Shown here piece by piece: positions 27,729 to 37,031 of a stretch of 64,000 nt of DNA. The position numbers were made by a program, and so were the translations under genes. The DNA is from Kutzneria chonburiensis. Lineage in GTDB: Bacteria; Actinomycetota; Actinomycetes; Mycobacteriales; Pseudonocardiaceae. Position 1 is the stretch's first letter. Every line of letters begins with the position of its first letter. The stretch lies in the NCBI RefSeq assembly GCF_028622115.1, contig NZ_CP097263.1, forward strand, positions 4,464,001 to 4,528,000, written 5' to 3'. The notes under the pieces are model-generated. The model was not told the origin of the DNA. It did not search any database and saw nothing but the letters and a program-made list of their open reading frames with translations.

Positions 27729-28370
27729 ATGAGCACCGTGCTGCTGACCGGTTTCGAGCCGTTCGCCGGGGACGCCGTCAACCCTTCCTGGGACGCCGTC
27801 GGCCTCGTCGACCTGCCCGGTGTCTCCGTGGTCAAGCAGCTGCTGCCGTGCGTGTTCGACGAGTCCCTCGTCGTGTTGCGGCAGGCGGTGCTCGCGCACA
27901 ACCCTTCCGTCGTCATCGCCGTCGGCCTCGCCGGCGGTCGCGACGTCATCACTCCCGAGCGGGTGGCGATCAACCTCAGCGACGCCCGGATTCCCGACAA
28001 CAGCGGTCGGTCGCCGATCGACGAGCCCATCGTCGACGGCGGCCCCGCCGCCTACTTCACCGGTCTGCCCATCAAGGCCGCCGTCGCCGCCATGCGCACC
28101 GCCGGCATCCCCGCCGCCGTCTCGTACTCCGCCGGCACCTTCGTCTGCAACCACGTCTTCTACGGCCTCATGCACCTGATCGCCACCACCGCGCCCCATA
28201 TCCGTGGCGGCTTCGTTCACGTCCCGTACAGCGCCGAGATGACCGCCTCCGCCGGCGCTTCCCGCCCTTCCCTCCCCCTTCACACCATCGCCGACGGCCT
28301 CGCCGCCTTCACCCTCGCCTGCCTCCAGACCTCCGATGACCTGGCCGTCGCCGAGGGCACGCTGCACTGA
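27729..28370 (+). CDS. pcp: Pyrrolidone-carboxylate (pyroglutamyl) peptidase
   Basis: Cytoplasmic cysteine peptidase (family C15) that removes N-terminal pyroglutamate from peptides. 213 aa, the normal length. The N-terminal VLLTGFEPFAGDAVNPSW is diagnostic; catalytic Glu is in the ITPERVAINL region, Cys in SAGTFVCNHVFYG, and His in GGFVHVPY. Last gene of the DUF969-DUF979-pcp unit, consistent with uptake and hydrolysis of pyroglutamyl compounds. Confidence 0.95.
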   Translation: MSTVLLTGFEPFAGDAVNPSWDAVGLVDLPGVSVVKQLLPCVFDESLVVLRQAVLAHNPSVVIAVGLAGGRDVITPERVAINLSDARIPDNSGRSPIDEPIVDGGPAAYFTGLPIKAAVAAMRTAGIPAAVSYSAGTFVCNHVFYGLMHLIATTAPHIRGGFVHVPYSAEMTASAGASRPSLPLHTIADGLAAFTLACLQTSDDLAVAEGTLH

Positions 28371-28468
28371 CCGTGACCTGGCCACTGTCAAGTGGTCTTT
28401 CGATACCTTGCGGCCTTGGGTGACTCCTTGTGTGATGGGCTCACCGCCCTTGTCGACGAGGAGGTCCG

Positions 28469-30481
28469 ATGTCTGTCCGGTTACGGCTGGCGGCGATCGG
28501 GGTCGCGGCGGTCACTGCGGCGGCGGGGCTGGCGCTGGTCGCCGCGCCGGCCGCGGTGGCCCTGGACAACGGTCTGGCCCGCACCCCGCAGATGGGGTTC
28601 AACAACTGGAACGCGACGCACTGCAGCGGCGACTTCAACGAGACGATGGTGAAGGGCATCGCCGACCTGTTCGTCTCGTCGGGACTGAAGGATGCCGGCT
28701 ACCAGTACGTCAACCTGGACGACTGCTGGGCGCTGCCGCAGCGGGACGCGAGCGGCGACCTGGTGGCGGATCCGGTGCGGTTTCCCGACGGCATCAAGGC
28801 GGTCGCCGACTACGTGCACTCGAAAGGCCTGAAGTTCGGGCTGTATTCCAGTGCCGGCACCAAAACCTGCAACACGGCGGGCTTTCCCGGCGGACTGGGG
28901 CACGAGAGGCAGGACGCGGCGCTGTGGGCGTCGTGGGGCGTGGACTACCTGAAGTACGACAACTGCAACAACGCCGGCAGCACGACAACGCAGCAGTACA
29001 TCGACCGGTACAGCGCGATGCGCGACGCACTCGCCGCGACCGGGCGGCCGATTCTGTACAGCCTCTGCGAATGGGGCGTCAACGACCCGTGGACGTGGGG
29101 CCCGGCGGTCGGCAACTCCTGGCGCACCACCGGCGACATCAGCGACAAGTACAGCTCGATGCTGTCCATCTTCAAGAAGAACGTCGTGCTCGCGCCGTAC
29201 GCCGGGCCGGGGCACTGGAACGACCCGGACATGCTGGAGGTCGGCAACGGCGGCATGACCGACACGGAGTACCGCAGCCACTTCAGCCTCTGGTCGGTCA
29301 TGGCGGCGCCGCTGCTGATCGGGTCGGACATCCGCAAGGCGACGCCGGCCACGATGGGCATCCTGACCAACCGGGACGTCATCGCCGTCGACCAGGATCC
29401 GTTGGGAGTTCAGGGAACTGAACTGTCCAATGCGAACGGTCTGCACGTGGTCGCCAAGCCGCTGGCCAACGGCGACCGGGCGGTGGCGCTGTTCAACGAG
29501 AACAACTCGCCGGCGACGATCAGCACCACCGCGGCGGCGGTCGGCCTGCCCAAGGCGTTCGGGTACCAGCTGAACGACCTCTGGTCGCACAAGACGTTCG
29601 AGACGGCCGGCAAGATCAGCGCCACCGTGCCGGCGCACGGCACGGCGATGTTCCGGGTGCACGCGGGCGGCAACTGGTGGTCGAACCCGCCGGCTGTGCA
29701 CACCAACGCCGAGCTGCCGGTCCCCTATCCCGGCGCGCCTGCGCTCGTGCAGCCCGGCACCACGACCACCGTGACCACCACGACCAGCAATGACGGTGTC
29801 CTGCCTGGACTTTTCGCTGCCGTGAAAATCACCGGTCCCGCCGGCTGGACGGTCAGCGCCGCGACACCGACCTTCTACCCCGTCCTGTCGCCCGGCCATG
29901 ATCTCCAGACCAAGTGGTCCGTCACCACGCCCGCCGGTACGCCACCAGGCAGCTATCCCTTGCACGTCAACACGACCTACGAACCCGGCAAGTCCACTAT
30001 GGACTACGATCTCGCGGTCTCCGTCGCCACGCCACTGCCGTCCGGGGCCACGCAACTCGGCGACGATCCGTGGCTGTCGGCCGACAACGGCTACGGACCG
30101 GTCGAGCGCAACACCAGCAACGGCGAGTCCAAGGCCGGCGACGGGCATCCGATCAAGCTCGGCGGCGTGACCTACGCCAAGGGCTTGGGCACCAACGCCC
30201 CCAGCACCGTCACCTACTACCTCGCCGGACGATGCTCCGCCGTCGACACCGTCGTCGGACTCGACGACGAGAAGACCGGCGCCGGCTCGGTCAGCTTCGA
30301 GATCTGGGCCGACGGGAAGAAGGTCGCCGACTCCGGCCTGATCAAACGCGGTGACCCCGCCCAGACCCTGCACGCCGACGTCACCGGGGCGAGCCTGCTG
30401 CGGCTGATCGTCACCGACGGCGGCGACGGCAACACCAACGACCACGCCGACTGGGCCGGCCCGCAGGCCACCTGCACCTGA
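28469..30481 (+). CDS. Secreted alpha-galactosidase (GH27) with NEW3 and NPCBM domains
   Basis: 670-aa extracellular glycosidase. A signal peptide ends near residue 31 (PAAVA-LDNG). The GH27 barrel begins RTPQMGFNNWN; the nucleophile Asp is in YLKYDNC and the acid/base Asp in WNDPDMLEVG. After the barrel and a small beta domain there is a NEW3-type domain (about 415-515) and a C-terminal NPCBM-like carbohydrate-binding domain (about 530-668). GAGGAGG lies upstream of ATG 28469. A small inverted repeat CCACT-gtca-AGTGG at 28382-28395 might be an operator. Ends at a bidirectional terminator. Confidence 0.92.
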   Translation: MSVRLRLAAIGVAAVTAAAGLALVAAPAAVALDNGLARTPQMGFNNWNATHCSGDFNETMVKGIADLFVSSGLKDAGYQYVNLDDCWALPQRDASGDLVADPVRFPDGIKAVADYVHSKGLKFGLYSSAGTKTCNTAGFPGGLGHERQDAALWASWGVDYLKYDNCNNAGSTTTQQYIDRYSAMRDALAATGRPILYSLCEWGVNDPWTWGPAVGNSWRTTGDISDKYSSMLSIFKKNVVLAPYAGPGHWNDPDMLEVGNGGMTDTEYRSHFSLWSVMAAPLLIGSDIRKATPATMGILTNRDVIAVDQDPLGVQGTELSNANGLHVVAKPLANGDRAVALFNENNSPATISTTAAAVGLPKAFGYQLNDLWSHKTFETAGKISATVPAHGTAMFRVHAGGNWWSNPPAVHTNAELPVPYPGAPALVQPGTTTTVTTTTSNDGVLPGLFAAVKITGPAGWTVSAATPTFYPVLSPGHDLQTKWSVTTPAGTPPGSYPLHVNTTYEPGKSTMDYDLAVSVATPLPSGATQLGDDPWLSADNGYGPVERNTSNGESKAGDGHPIKLGGVTYAKGLGTNAPSTVTYYLAGRCSAVDTVVGLDDEKTGAGSVSFEIWADGKKVADSGLIKRGDPAQTLHADVTGASLLRLIVTDGGDGNTNDHADWAGPQATCT

Positions 30482-30486
30482 CAACA

Positions 30487-30516
30487 CGCCTGACCGGCCG
30501 GAAGGCCGGTCAGGCG
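30487..30516. terminator. Bidirectional terminator between alpha-galactosidase and VOC gene
   Basis: CGCCTGACCGGCC (30487-30499), loop GGAA, and its exact complement GGCCGGTCAGGCG (30504-30516) form a 13-bp stem between convergent genes. The VOC stop codon (30510-30512) lies within the right arm. Confidence 0.8.
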
Positions 30517-30875
30517 CGGTCGTGCAGGGTGATCCGGTAGCCGTCGGGGTCGGCGAAGGTGAAGGTCCGGCCGAAGGGGCCGTCGATCGGTGCGGAGACG
30601 ATGGCGTGGCCGTCGGCGACCAGTGCGTCGTGAATGGCTTGCACATCGGTGGCGTGCAGCCAGATCGCGGCGCCGATGCCGGGCTGGACCGATGCGAGAT
30701 CAGTGCCGGGGACGAGGTCGCGGAGGGCGAACGCGATCGGCTTCGTCTCGAAGACGACGGCGTGCGGGGGCCCGGCCGGCGAGCGGACGAGGCCGAGGTA
30801 GTGCTCGTAGAACGCCTGCGAAGCGGCGAGGTCGCTCGCCTGTAGCGAGACGAAGTCGGGACCGGTGACGGGCAT
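30510..30875 (-). CDS. VOC-family (glyoxalase/bleomycin-resistance-like) protein
   Basis: 121 aa, one vicinal-oxygen-chelate module pair: FVSLQASDLAASQAFYEHYLGL at the N-terminus and FTFADPDGYRITLHD at the C-terminus. Such proteins are dioxygenases, isomerases or drug-binding resistance proteins; the usual metal-binding positions cannot all be confirmed. Divergent from a MarR gene through two dyad operators, so it is probably derepressed by a MarR ligand such as a quinone, aldehyde or drug. Confidence 0.82.
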   Translation of the reverse strand: MPVTGPDFVSLQASDLAASQAFYEHYLGLVRSPAGPPHAVVFETKPIAFALRDLVPGTDLASVQPGIGAAIWLHATDVQAIHDALVADGHAIVSAPIDGPFGRTFTFADPDGYRITLHDRA

Positions 30876-30893
30876 GACGACACTCCTTCTCTC

Positions 30894-30946
30894 ATGTCAG
30901 CTTTCTGACACGAGTCAACGTATGTCAGAATGCTGACATGAGTCAA
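30894..30946. promoter_or_regulatory. Two tandem 28-bp MarR operator repeats
   Basis: Two copies of ATGTCAG-N4-CTGACA(C/T)GAGTCAA occupy 30894-30918 and 30922-30946, repeating every 28 bp. Each includes a perfect 6-bp dyad TGTCAG/CTGACA. They fill the gap between divergent VOC and marR genes, and the second copy includes the marR start codon (30938), so a bound repressor would block both promoters and cover the marR translation start. Confidence 0.8.
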
Positions 30947-31381
30947 GACGGTGTCGACCTGCGGACGTCACTGGGCTACCTGCTCAAGGAGGCGTCCAGT
31001 GCGCTGCGCTCGGCCATGGACGACGTGCTGCGGCCGCTCGGGATGAGCGTGACGCACTACTCCTGCCTCGAACTGCTGGCGCAACGACCGGGTCTGTCGA
31101 ACTCCGAACTAGCGCGGGGCGCGTTCGTGACCCGGCAGACGATGAACGTGCTGCTCCAGGCCCTGGAACGCGACGGCTACGTCACCAGGGCCACAGCGGC
31201 GCCGGTCGGCAAGGCCCTACCCACGCGGCTCACGCCCCGCGGCCGGCGCAGCCTCGAGAAGGCGACCGTGGCGGTCCGGTCCGTCGAGGTCAGAATGCTG
31301 GCCGGCCTGACCGAGGCCGAGCAGGCCGACGCACTCCACATCCTGCGCAGGATGATCCATTCCTTGCGCACCGACGCCTAG
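30938..31381 (+). CDS. MarR-family transcriptional regulator
   Basis: 147-aa winged-helix regulator: LSNSELARGAFVTRQTMNVLLQALERDGYV is the recognition region, followed by the wing and a C-terminal dimerisation helix. The only plausible start is ATG 30938, which lies inside the second operator repeat and has no Shine-Dalgarno sequence, so the mRNA is probably leaderless. Expected to repress itself and the divergent VOC gene. Confidence 0.9.
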   Translation: MSQDGVDLRTSLGYLLKEASSALRSAMDDVLRPLGMSVTHYSCLELLAQRPGLSNSELARGAFVTRQTMNVLLQALERDGYVTRATAAPVGKALPTRLTPRGRRSLEKATVAVRSVEVRMLAGLTEAEQADALHILRRMIHSLRTDA

Positions 31382-31487
31382 CCCGGGCCCACTGCCACCT
31401 TCGCCGAGGTGAAACCCGTCAGTGCCAAGGAAACGGCAACCGCCTGATTTATCCCACCGGAACCTGTCACGCACCGCGACCTGTCTT

Positions 31488-32654
31488 TCACAGGCAGGAG
31501 TACACGGCCTCGATGAGCTCCATCTTGCGCGGGTCGTCGGCGATGACGTTGCCCATCAGGTTCATGGTGTGCCCGATGGCCAGCCCGGCCTCGGGATCGG
31601 CCAGCCCGAACGAGCCGCCGAAGCCGTCATGTCCGACCGCGCGGGGGTTGGGTCCGTAGTGGCCGTCCGGGCCGGACAACCACAGGCCCAACGCCAACTC
31701 GGACTCCCGCCCGCCCAGCCCGGCGGCGCCGATGACCAGGTCGACACTGGCCCCTTGACCCTCGCGGGCCCGCTCCGCCTGGCCGGCGCTGAGCAGACGT
31801 TGTCCACCGGCGACACCGCCGAACGCGAAGGCCCCGTACAGCGCGGCCACCCCGCGGGCCGTGCCGTGCCCGTTGGCAGCGGGAATCTCCGCCGCCCGCC
31901 AGAACTCGGCGTTGCCCTCGGCCGGGCCGACTATCGGATTTGTCAGCACCGCCAGCGCCACGGGATTGAGCTGCGCGAACATCGCCTGGAACGCCGCCGG
32001 GTCCGGGGGCGGCGGCTGCACCAGGGTCGCCACCCGGTGGTTGTCCGCCGGGGACAGTCCGATCCGGAAGTCGGCCCCTGCCCGATCGGCCACCTCACGG
32101 TGGAGGAATTCCCGCACGGTCCCGCCGGTGACCCGCCGGATCAGTTCACCGACAAGGAAACCGTAGGTGAGCGCGTGGTAGCCGGACGCGGTCCCCGGCT
32201 CCCACCACGGCTGGGTGTCCGCCAGCCGAGTGATCATCAACTTCCAGTCGGCCAGCTCGTCGGCCGTGGTCGGCTCGCGGAACGCGGCCAGTCCGGCCCG
32301 GTGCGACAGCAGGTGCCGCACCAGCACCGCGTCGTTCGTGAACTCCGGCCAGTACATACGGACGGGCCGGTCGGGGTCGAGCAGACCACGGTCGACCAGC
32401 ATGTGGAACGCCAGCGCGACGACGCCCTTGGTGGTCGACCAGACGTTGACCACGGTGTCTGGCGCCCAGGGTCTTGACCGGTCTGAATCGGCATGGCCGC
32501 CCCAGAGGTCGACCACTTCTCGATCATTGACGCGGACCGCGACGGCGGCCCCGATCTGCCGGCCATCGGCCAGCTGAGCTGCCAAAACGTCTCGTACGCG
32601 AACGAAAGCCGGGTCGCAGGTGCCATCGACAGTGGTGGCGGCCATGTCAACCAC
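31488..32654 (-). CDS. Serine hydrolase, beta-lactamase class C/esterase family
   Basis: 388-aa protein of the serine beta-lactamase-like superfamily (esterase EstB/LovD type). The nucleophile motif SxxK is STTK in NVWSTTKGVVALAF, the YxN-like tyrosine is in SGYHALTYG, and HDGFGG replaces the third KTG box, as in esterases rather than true beta-lactamases. No signal peptide, so probably cytoplasmic. Starts at ATG 32654 or, three codons later, at 32645. Physiological substrate unknown. Confidence 0.88.
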   Translation of the reverse strand: MVDMAATTVDGTCDPAFVRVRDVLAAQLADGRQIGAAVAVRVNDREVVDLWGGHADSDRSRPWAPDTVVNVWSTTKGVVALAFHMLVDRGLLDPDRPVRMYWPEFTNDAVLVRHLLSHRAGLAAFREPTTADELADWKLMITRLADTQPWWEPGTASGYHALTYGFLVGELIRRVTGGTVREFLHREVADRAGADFRIGLSPADNHRVATLVQPPPPDPAAFQAMFAQLNPVALAVLTNPIVGPAEGNAEFWRAAEIPAANGHGTARGVAALYGAFAFGGVAGGQRLLSAGQAERAREGQGASVDLVIGAAGLGGRESELALGLWLSGPDGHYGPNPRAVGHDGFGGSFGLADPEAGLAIGHTMNLMGNVIADDPRKMELIEAVYSCL

Positions 32655-32946
32655 ATCCTCGTCTGATCGGATACGGCTGTTGCTGCGGCAAGAACATACC
32701 GACTGGTTGGTCTGGACTCAAGAGGGTGGCCCGACTCAGCGCGGGGCAGGTGCGGCACGACGCGGCCGACGGCGTGATCGATGGCCCGAAAAGGTCTCAT
32801 GGTGTTGATTCAGGTTGCGAAGATCTCCTGTGTGGATCACCGTATGGGGACACCGGCCGTCGGCGGGCCCACCGGGGTCACCGGAAATCGGCGCACCACG
32901 ACCGGCGCTCGACACTGCTACTCCGCAAGCACCACCGGAGGACCCC

Positions 32947-33836
32947 GTGGTCGACACGCCTGCGCGGCCGAGTTGGACTACACCCCTGCCACCGCAGCCC
33001 ACCCCTGCCGGCCACGACGTGGTGGCCATACACCGGAAGGCCGGCACCGAGAACTTCACGGTCGCCTCGCTCCTGCTGCCGCCACGGATCCGCCGGCGGC
33101 TGCTGTCCATCTACGCCTTCGCCCGGCTGGTCGACGACATCGGCGACGAGGCCACCGGTGACCGCAACGCCCTGCTGGACAAGGTCGACCGGGACATCGA
33201 CCGCATCTACGCCGGCTACGTCGCGACCGACCCGCTGTGGGCCGATCTGACCGTCACCGTGCACGAGTGCGGCATCCCGCGTACCCCCTCGACCGTTTGG
33301 TGCAGGCCAACCGCCGCGACCAACAGGTCAAGCGCTATCGCGACTTCACCGACCTGCTCGGCTACTGCGAGCTGTCGGCCAATCCGGTGGGACACCTGGT
33401 GCTGCACGTGTTCGACGCGATGACGCCGGAACGGGCCGCGTTGTCGGACAAGGTGTGTTCGGCCCTCCAGGTGCTGGAGCACCTCCAGGATGTGGCCGAG
33501 GACCACCGCGCCGGGCGGATCTACCTGCCGGCCGAAGACCTGGAGCGATTCGGCGTCAAGGAAGCGGATCTGGCCGCCACCAAGGCGAATCGGGAGGTGC
33601 GGGCGCTGATCGCGTTCGAGACGCAGCGCACGTTGCGGCTGCTGGACGAGGGGGCGGCGATCGTGGGCACGCTGAGCGGACTGGCCCGGCTGGCCGTCGC
33701 CGGTTACGTCGCGGGCGGGCGGGCCACCGCCGCCGCCATCGTCAACGCCGGTTTCGACGTGCTGACAACCACACCACGACCACGTAAATCCCGCACGGCG
33801 GCCGAACTGGTGCGCTCGCTCGGCGGTGGCCGGTGA
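32947..33836 (+). pseudogene. hpnC: Squalene synthase HpnC, frameshifted
   Basis: In the three-enzyme HpnCDE route, HpnC converts presqualene diphosphate to hydroxysqualene. The best start is GTG 32947 with GGAGG six bases upstream. Visible: RLVDDIGDEA (first aspartate-rich motif) and, after the break, LEHLQDVAEDHRAGRIYLPAEDL. The frame is lost at 33282-33283: adding one T (CGTTAC for CGTAC) restores GIPRYPLDRLVQANRRDQQ and gives about 296 aa. The gene heads a fully coupled hopanoid operon with otherwise intact members, which favours a sequencing error. The 292-bp upstream gap presumably holds the operon promoter; I could not pick one with confidence. Confidence 0.82.
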
Positions 33837-34705
33837 CCCAGGTGCGGCTGACCGTCGACGCGGCCTACGACTACTGCGAGCGCGTCACGGGCGAGCAGGC
33901 CAAGAACTTCTCCTACGGGATCCGGTTGCTGCCGCCGGTCAAACGGCGCGCGCTCAGTGCGGTGTACGCGTTCGCCCGGCTCGTGGACGACATCGGCGAC
34001 GGTGACGCGCCGGCCGCGGAGCGGTTGGCCGGGCTGAACGAAGTTCGTGAAAGGTTGCACAATCTCGCCGACCGCAAGGACGATCTGGTTGCCGTCGCGC
34101 TCAACGACGCCACCCTGCGGTTCGGTCTGCCGCTGGGCGCGTTCGACGAGCTGATCGACGGCTGCCAGGCCGACGTGCTCGGCACGGAGTACGAGACGTT
34201 CGAGGACCTTCGGCACTACTGTCGTTGTGTCGCAGGCTCGATCGGCCGGTTGTCGCTGGCCGTGTTCGGCAGCCCCGACCAGGCGCGGGACGCCCAGCTG
34301 GCCGACGCGCTCGGCGTTGCCCTGCAGCTCACCAACATTCTTCGCGACGTGTTGGAAGACCGCCGCAACGGCCGGATCTACCTGCCGGCCGAGGACCTGC
34401 GCCGCTTCGGCTGCACGCTGGACCTCGACGCGGACGGCAACCTGGTGGACGACGAGGATGCGCTGTCGGCGCTGCTGTCCTACCAGGGCGCGCGGGCCGA
34501 GGAGTGGTACGGCGTCGGTCTGCGGCTGCTGCCCCGCCTCGACGGTCGCAGCCGGGCCTGCTGCGCCGCCATGGCCGGCATCTACCACCGGCTGCTGGCC
34601 CGCATGATGACCCGACCGTGGCTGGTCCGAAGCTCACGAACATCCTTGCCGGACTGGGAGAAAGTCCTGGTCGCGGCGCGATCGCTGGCCGGGTCGCGGC
34701 CGTGA
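33833..34705 (+). CDS. hpnD: Presqualene diphosphate synthase HpnD
   Basis: 290-aa head-to-head prenyl synthase joining two farnesyl diphosphates into presqualene diphosphate. Both aspartate-rich motifs are present: ARLVDDIGDGD near residue 44 and ILRDVLEDRRNGRIYLP near residue 170. It shares GTGA with hpnC and with hpnE. Homologous to HpnC, but its longer C-terminal region and order in the operon support HpnD. Confidence 0.92.
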   Translation: MTQVRLTVDAAYDYCERVTGEQAKNFSYGIRLLPPVKRRALSAVYAFARLVDDIGDGDAPAAERLAGLNEVRERLHNLADRKDDLVAVALNDATLRFGLPLGAFDELIDGCQADVLGTEYETFEDLRHYCRCVAGSIGRLSLAVFGSPDQARDAQLADALGVALQLTNILRDVLEDRRNGRIYLPAEDLRRFGCTLDLDADGNLVDDEDALSALLSYQGARAEEWYGVGLRLLPRLDGRSRACCAAMAGIYHRLLARMMTRPWLVRSSRTSLPDWEKVLVAARSLAGSRP

Positions 34706-36027
34706 CCGCGCGGGTGGTTGTCGTGGGCGGCGGCTTGGCCGGCCTCACCGCCGCCTGCGAACTGGCCGACCGGGGCCTGGCTGTGACGTTGCTGGAGGCC
34801 CGCGCCCGTCTCGGCGGTGTGACGTTCTCCTTCAACCGCGGCGATCTCGTCGTCGACAACGGGCAGCACGTGCTGCTGCGCTGCTACACCGCTTACCTCG
34901 ACTTCCTGCGGAAGATCGGCGTTGCTCACCACATCGACATGCAGCCACGGATGCACATCCCGGTGCAGGGCGTCGACGGCACGCCGGGTTCCCTGTCCCG
35001 CACGGCTTTGCCGGCGCCGCTGCACCTGCTCGGCTCGCTGGCCACGTACAAGCTGCTGTCCCCGGCCGACCGGCTGCGGGCGGCGCGGGCGGTGCCCGCC
35101 ATGCGGCGGCTGAATCCGGCCGATCCGCGTCTTGACGAGCAGAGTCTCGGCGACTGGCTGCGCGCGCACGGGCAGAACGACGCCACGATTGCCGCCTTGT
35201 GGAACCTGATCACCGTGGCCGCCTTGAACTGTGACGCCGACGAGGCGTCGTTGGCCTTGGCGGCCAAGGTGTTCCGCACCGGCCTGCTGGACCGCAGCGA
35301 GAACTGCGACATCGGCGTGCCGGCGGTGCCGCTGTCCGAGCTGCACGGCGAGCCGGCCATGGCGTATCTCCAGGCCCACGGGGCCCAGGTCCGCCTGCAC
35401 GCCCCGGTGCAGGAGATTCGCCGTGACGACAACGGTTTCGAGGTCGTGACCGGCGAGGACACCATCGTCGCCGACGCGGTCGTGGTGGCCACCGCCGCCG
35501 ACGCCGCGGCCCGGCTGCTGCCCGACGTCGTCACCGACGACCTCGGCCACTCGCCGATCTTCAACGTGCACGTGGTCTTCCCGCGCCGCGTCACCGACCT
35601 GCCGTTCGTGGCGGTGGTCGGCTCGCCGGTGCAGTGGGCGTTCGACCGGACCGCGGTGTCGGGGCTGACCGAGGGCCAGTACCTGGCCGTGTCGGTGTCG
35701 GCCGCGGGCGACTGGATCGACCTGCCCGTGCCGCGGCTGCGGGAGCTGTTCCTGCCGGAGATCAGCCGGGTCCTGCCGGGCGCCGCCGGGCAGCACCCCA
35801 CCGATTTTTTCGTCACCAGGGAGCGGACGGCCACCTTCCGGCAGCAGCCGGGCAGTGGTCGCAGGCGCGCCGCCCAGCGGACCGGCACGCCCGGTCTGGT
35901 GCTGGCTGGGGCGTGGACCGCGACGGGGTGGCCAGACACAATGGAGGGTGCCGTGCGCAGCGGACAGAACGCGGCCAGGTTGTTGTCGGAGCAGCTCCCC
36001 GCCCCGGTGAGCGAGGTGGCCCGATGA
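34702..36027 (+). CDS. hpnE: Hydroxysqualene dehydroxylase HpnE
   Basis: 441-aa FAD-dependent amine-oxidase-fold enzyme that reduces hydroxysqualene to squalene. An N-terminal dinucleotide motif VVVVGGGLAGLTAACEL and the following LLEARARLGG bind FAD; the C-terminal GLVLAGAWTATGWPDTMEGAV is the typical second FAD contact. GTG 34702 overlaps hpnD by 4 bp; the longer open frame upstream is hpnD read out of frame. Confidence 0.92.
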   Translation: MTARVVVVGGGLAGLTAACELADRGLAVTLLEARARLGGVTFSFNRGDLVVDNGQHVLLRCYTAYLDFLRKIGVAHHIDMQPRMHIPVQGVDGTPGSLSRTALPAPLHLLGSLATYKLLSPADRLRAARAVPAMRRLNPADPRLDEQSLGDWLRAHGQNDATIAALWNLITVAALNCDADEASLALAAKVFRTGLLDRSENCDIGVPAVPLSELHGEPAMAYLQAHGAQVRLHAPVQEIRRDDNGFEVVTGEDTIVADAVVVATAADAAARLLPDVVTDDLGHSPIFNVHVVFPRRVTDLPFVAVVGSPVQWAFDRTAVSGLTEGQYLAVSVSAAGDWIDLPVPRLRELFLPEISRVLPGAAGQHPTDFFVTRERTATFRQQPGSGRRRAAQRTGTPGLVLAGAWTATGWPDTMEGAVRSGQNAARLLSEQLPAPVSEVAR

Positions 36028-37031
36028 CCTCGACGCTGCCCCGCCCCGTCACCACCGCCGCCGACCTGGTGCAGCCGGCCATGCGGCGCGCCGTCGACAC
36101 CCTCAACCCGTCCGTGCGGCACGTGGTGAGCTACCACCTCGGCTGGCTCGACCCGGACGGCAAACCGGTGAACGGCAGCGGCGGCAAGGCTTTGCGGCCC
36201 GCGCTGGCCCTGCTGTCGGCCCAGGCCGCCGGCGGCACGATCGAGCAGGGCGTGCCCGGCGCGGTGGCCGTGCAGTTCGTGCACGACTTCTCGCTGCTGC
36301 ACGACGACGTCATGGACGGTGACATCGAGCGACGCCACCGGCCGACGGCGTGGAAGCTTTTCGGTGTGCCGGCGGCCATTCTGGCCGGCGACGCGCTGCT
36401 GACGCTGGCCGTCGAGGTGCTCCAGCCGGCGGCGTCTCCGGCCGCCATCGACAGTGTGACGCTGGCCGTGCAGGACCTGATCGCCGGGCAGAGCGCCGAC
36501 CTGGAGTTCGAGCGCCGCCGCGACGTGACGCTGGTCGAGTGCATCGAGATGGCCAACGGCAAGACCAGCGCGCTGATGCGCTGCGCCGCGTCGATCGGCG
36601 CCATCCTGGCCGGCGCGCCGCCCGAGCGCGTAGACCTGTTGGCGCGCTTCGGCATGCACCTCGGGCTGGCCTTCCAGCTGGTCGACGACCTGCTGGGGAT
36701 CTGGGGCGCGCCCGAGGTCACCGGCAAGGCGGTGCTCGCGGATCTCAAGGTACGCAAGAAGTCCCTGCCGGTCGTCGCCGCCTTGACGTCCGGCACCGCG
36801 GCCGGCGACGAGCTCGCGGCGCGCTATCTCGTCGAGGGCACCCCGGCCGACGAGGAGCTGCCCGAGTTCGCCCGGCTCATCGAGCAGGCCGGCGGCCTGG
36901 CCTGGGCCGAGGCCGAGGCCGACCGGCAGGTCCGCGCGGCCGGCGAGAACCTGGACGCGGTCGGCGCCCCTGCTGATGTTCGGGAGGCTCTGTGGCAGAT
37001 CACGCACTTCGTGACGGAGCGCGATCGGTGA
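36024..37031 (+). CDS. Polyprenyl (farnesyl) diphosphate synthase
   Basis: 335-aa trans-prenyltransferase. Substrate Asp motifs are DDVMD at residues 94-98 (first, of the DDxxD type) and DDLLG at 221-225 (second); KALRP near residue 54 binds isopentenyl diphosphate. Within the hopanoid operon it is expected to make farnesyl diphosphate for HpnD. ATGA overlap with hpnE and GTGA overlap with shc. Confidence 0.9.
   Translation: MTSTLPRPVTTAADLVQPAMRRAVDTLNPSVRHVVSYHLGWLDPDGKPVNGSGGKALRPALALLSAQAAGGTIEQGVPGAVAVQFVHDFSLLHDDVMDGDIERRHRPTAWKLFGVPAAILAGDALLTLAVEVLQPAASPAAIDSVTLAVQDLIAGQSADLEFERRRDVTLVECIEMANGKTSALMRCAASIGAILAGAPPERVDLLARFGMHLGLAFQLVDDLLGIWGAPEVTGKAVLADLKVRKKSLPVVAALTSGTAAGDELAARYLVEGTPADEELPEFARLIEQAGGLAWAEAEADRQVRAAGENLDAVGAPADVREALWQITHFVTERDR

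Noticed and set aside
31488-32654. Class C beta-lactamase
   Set aside because: The SxxK motif is present, but the third box is HDGFGG rather than KTG and there is no signal peptide; esterase-type hydrolase is the safer call.
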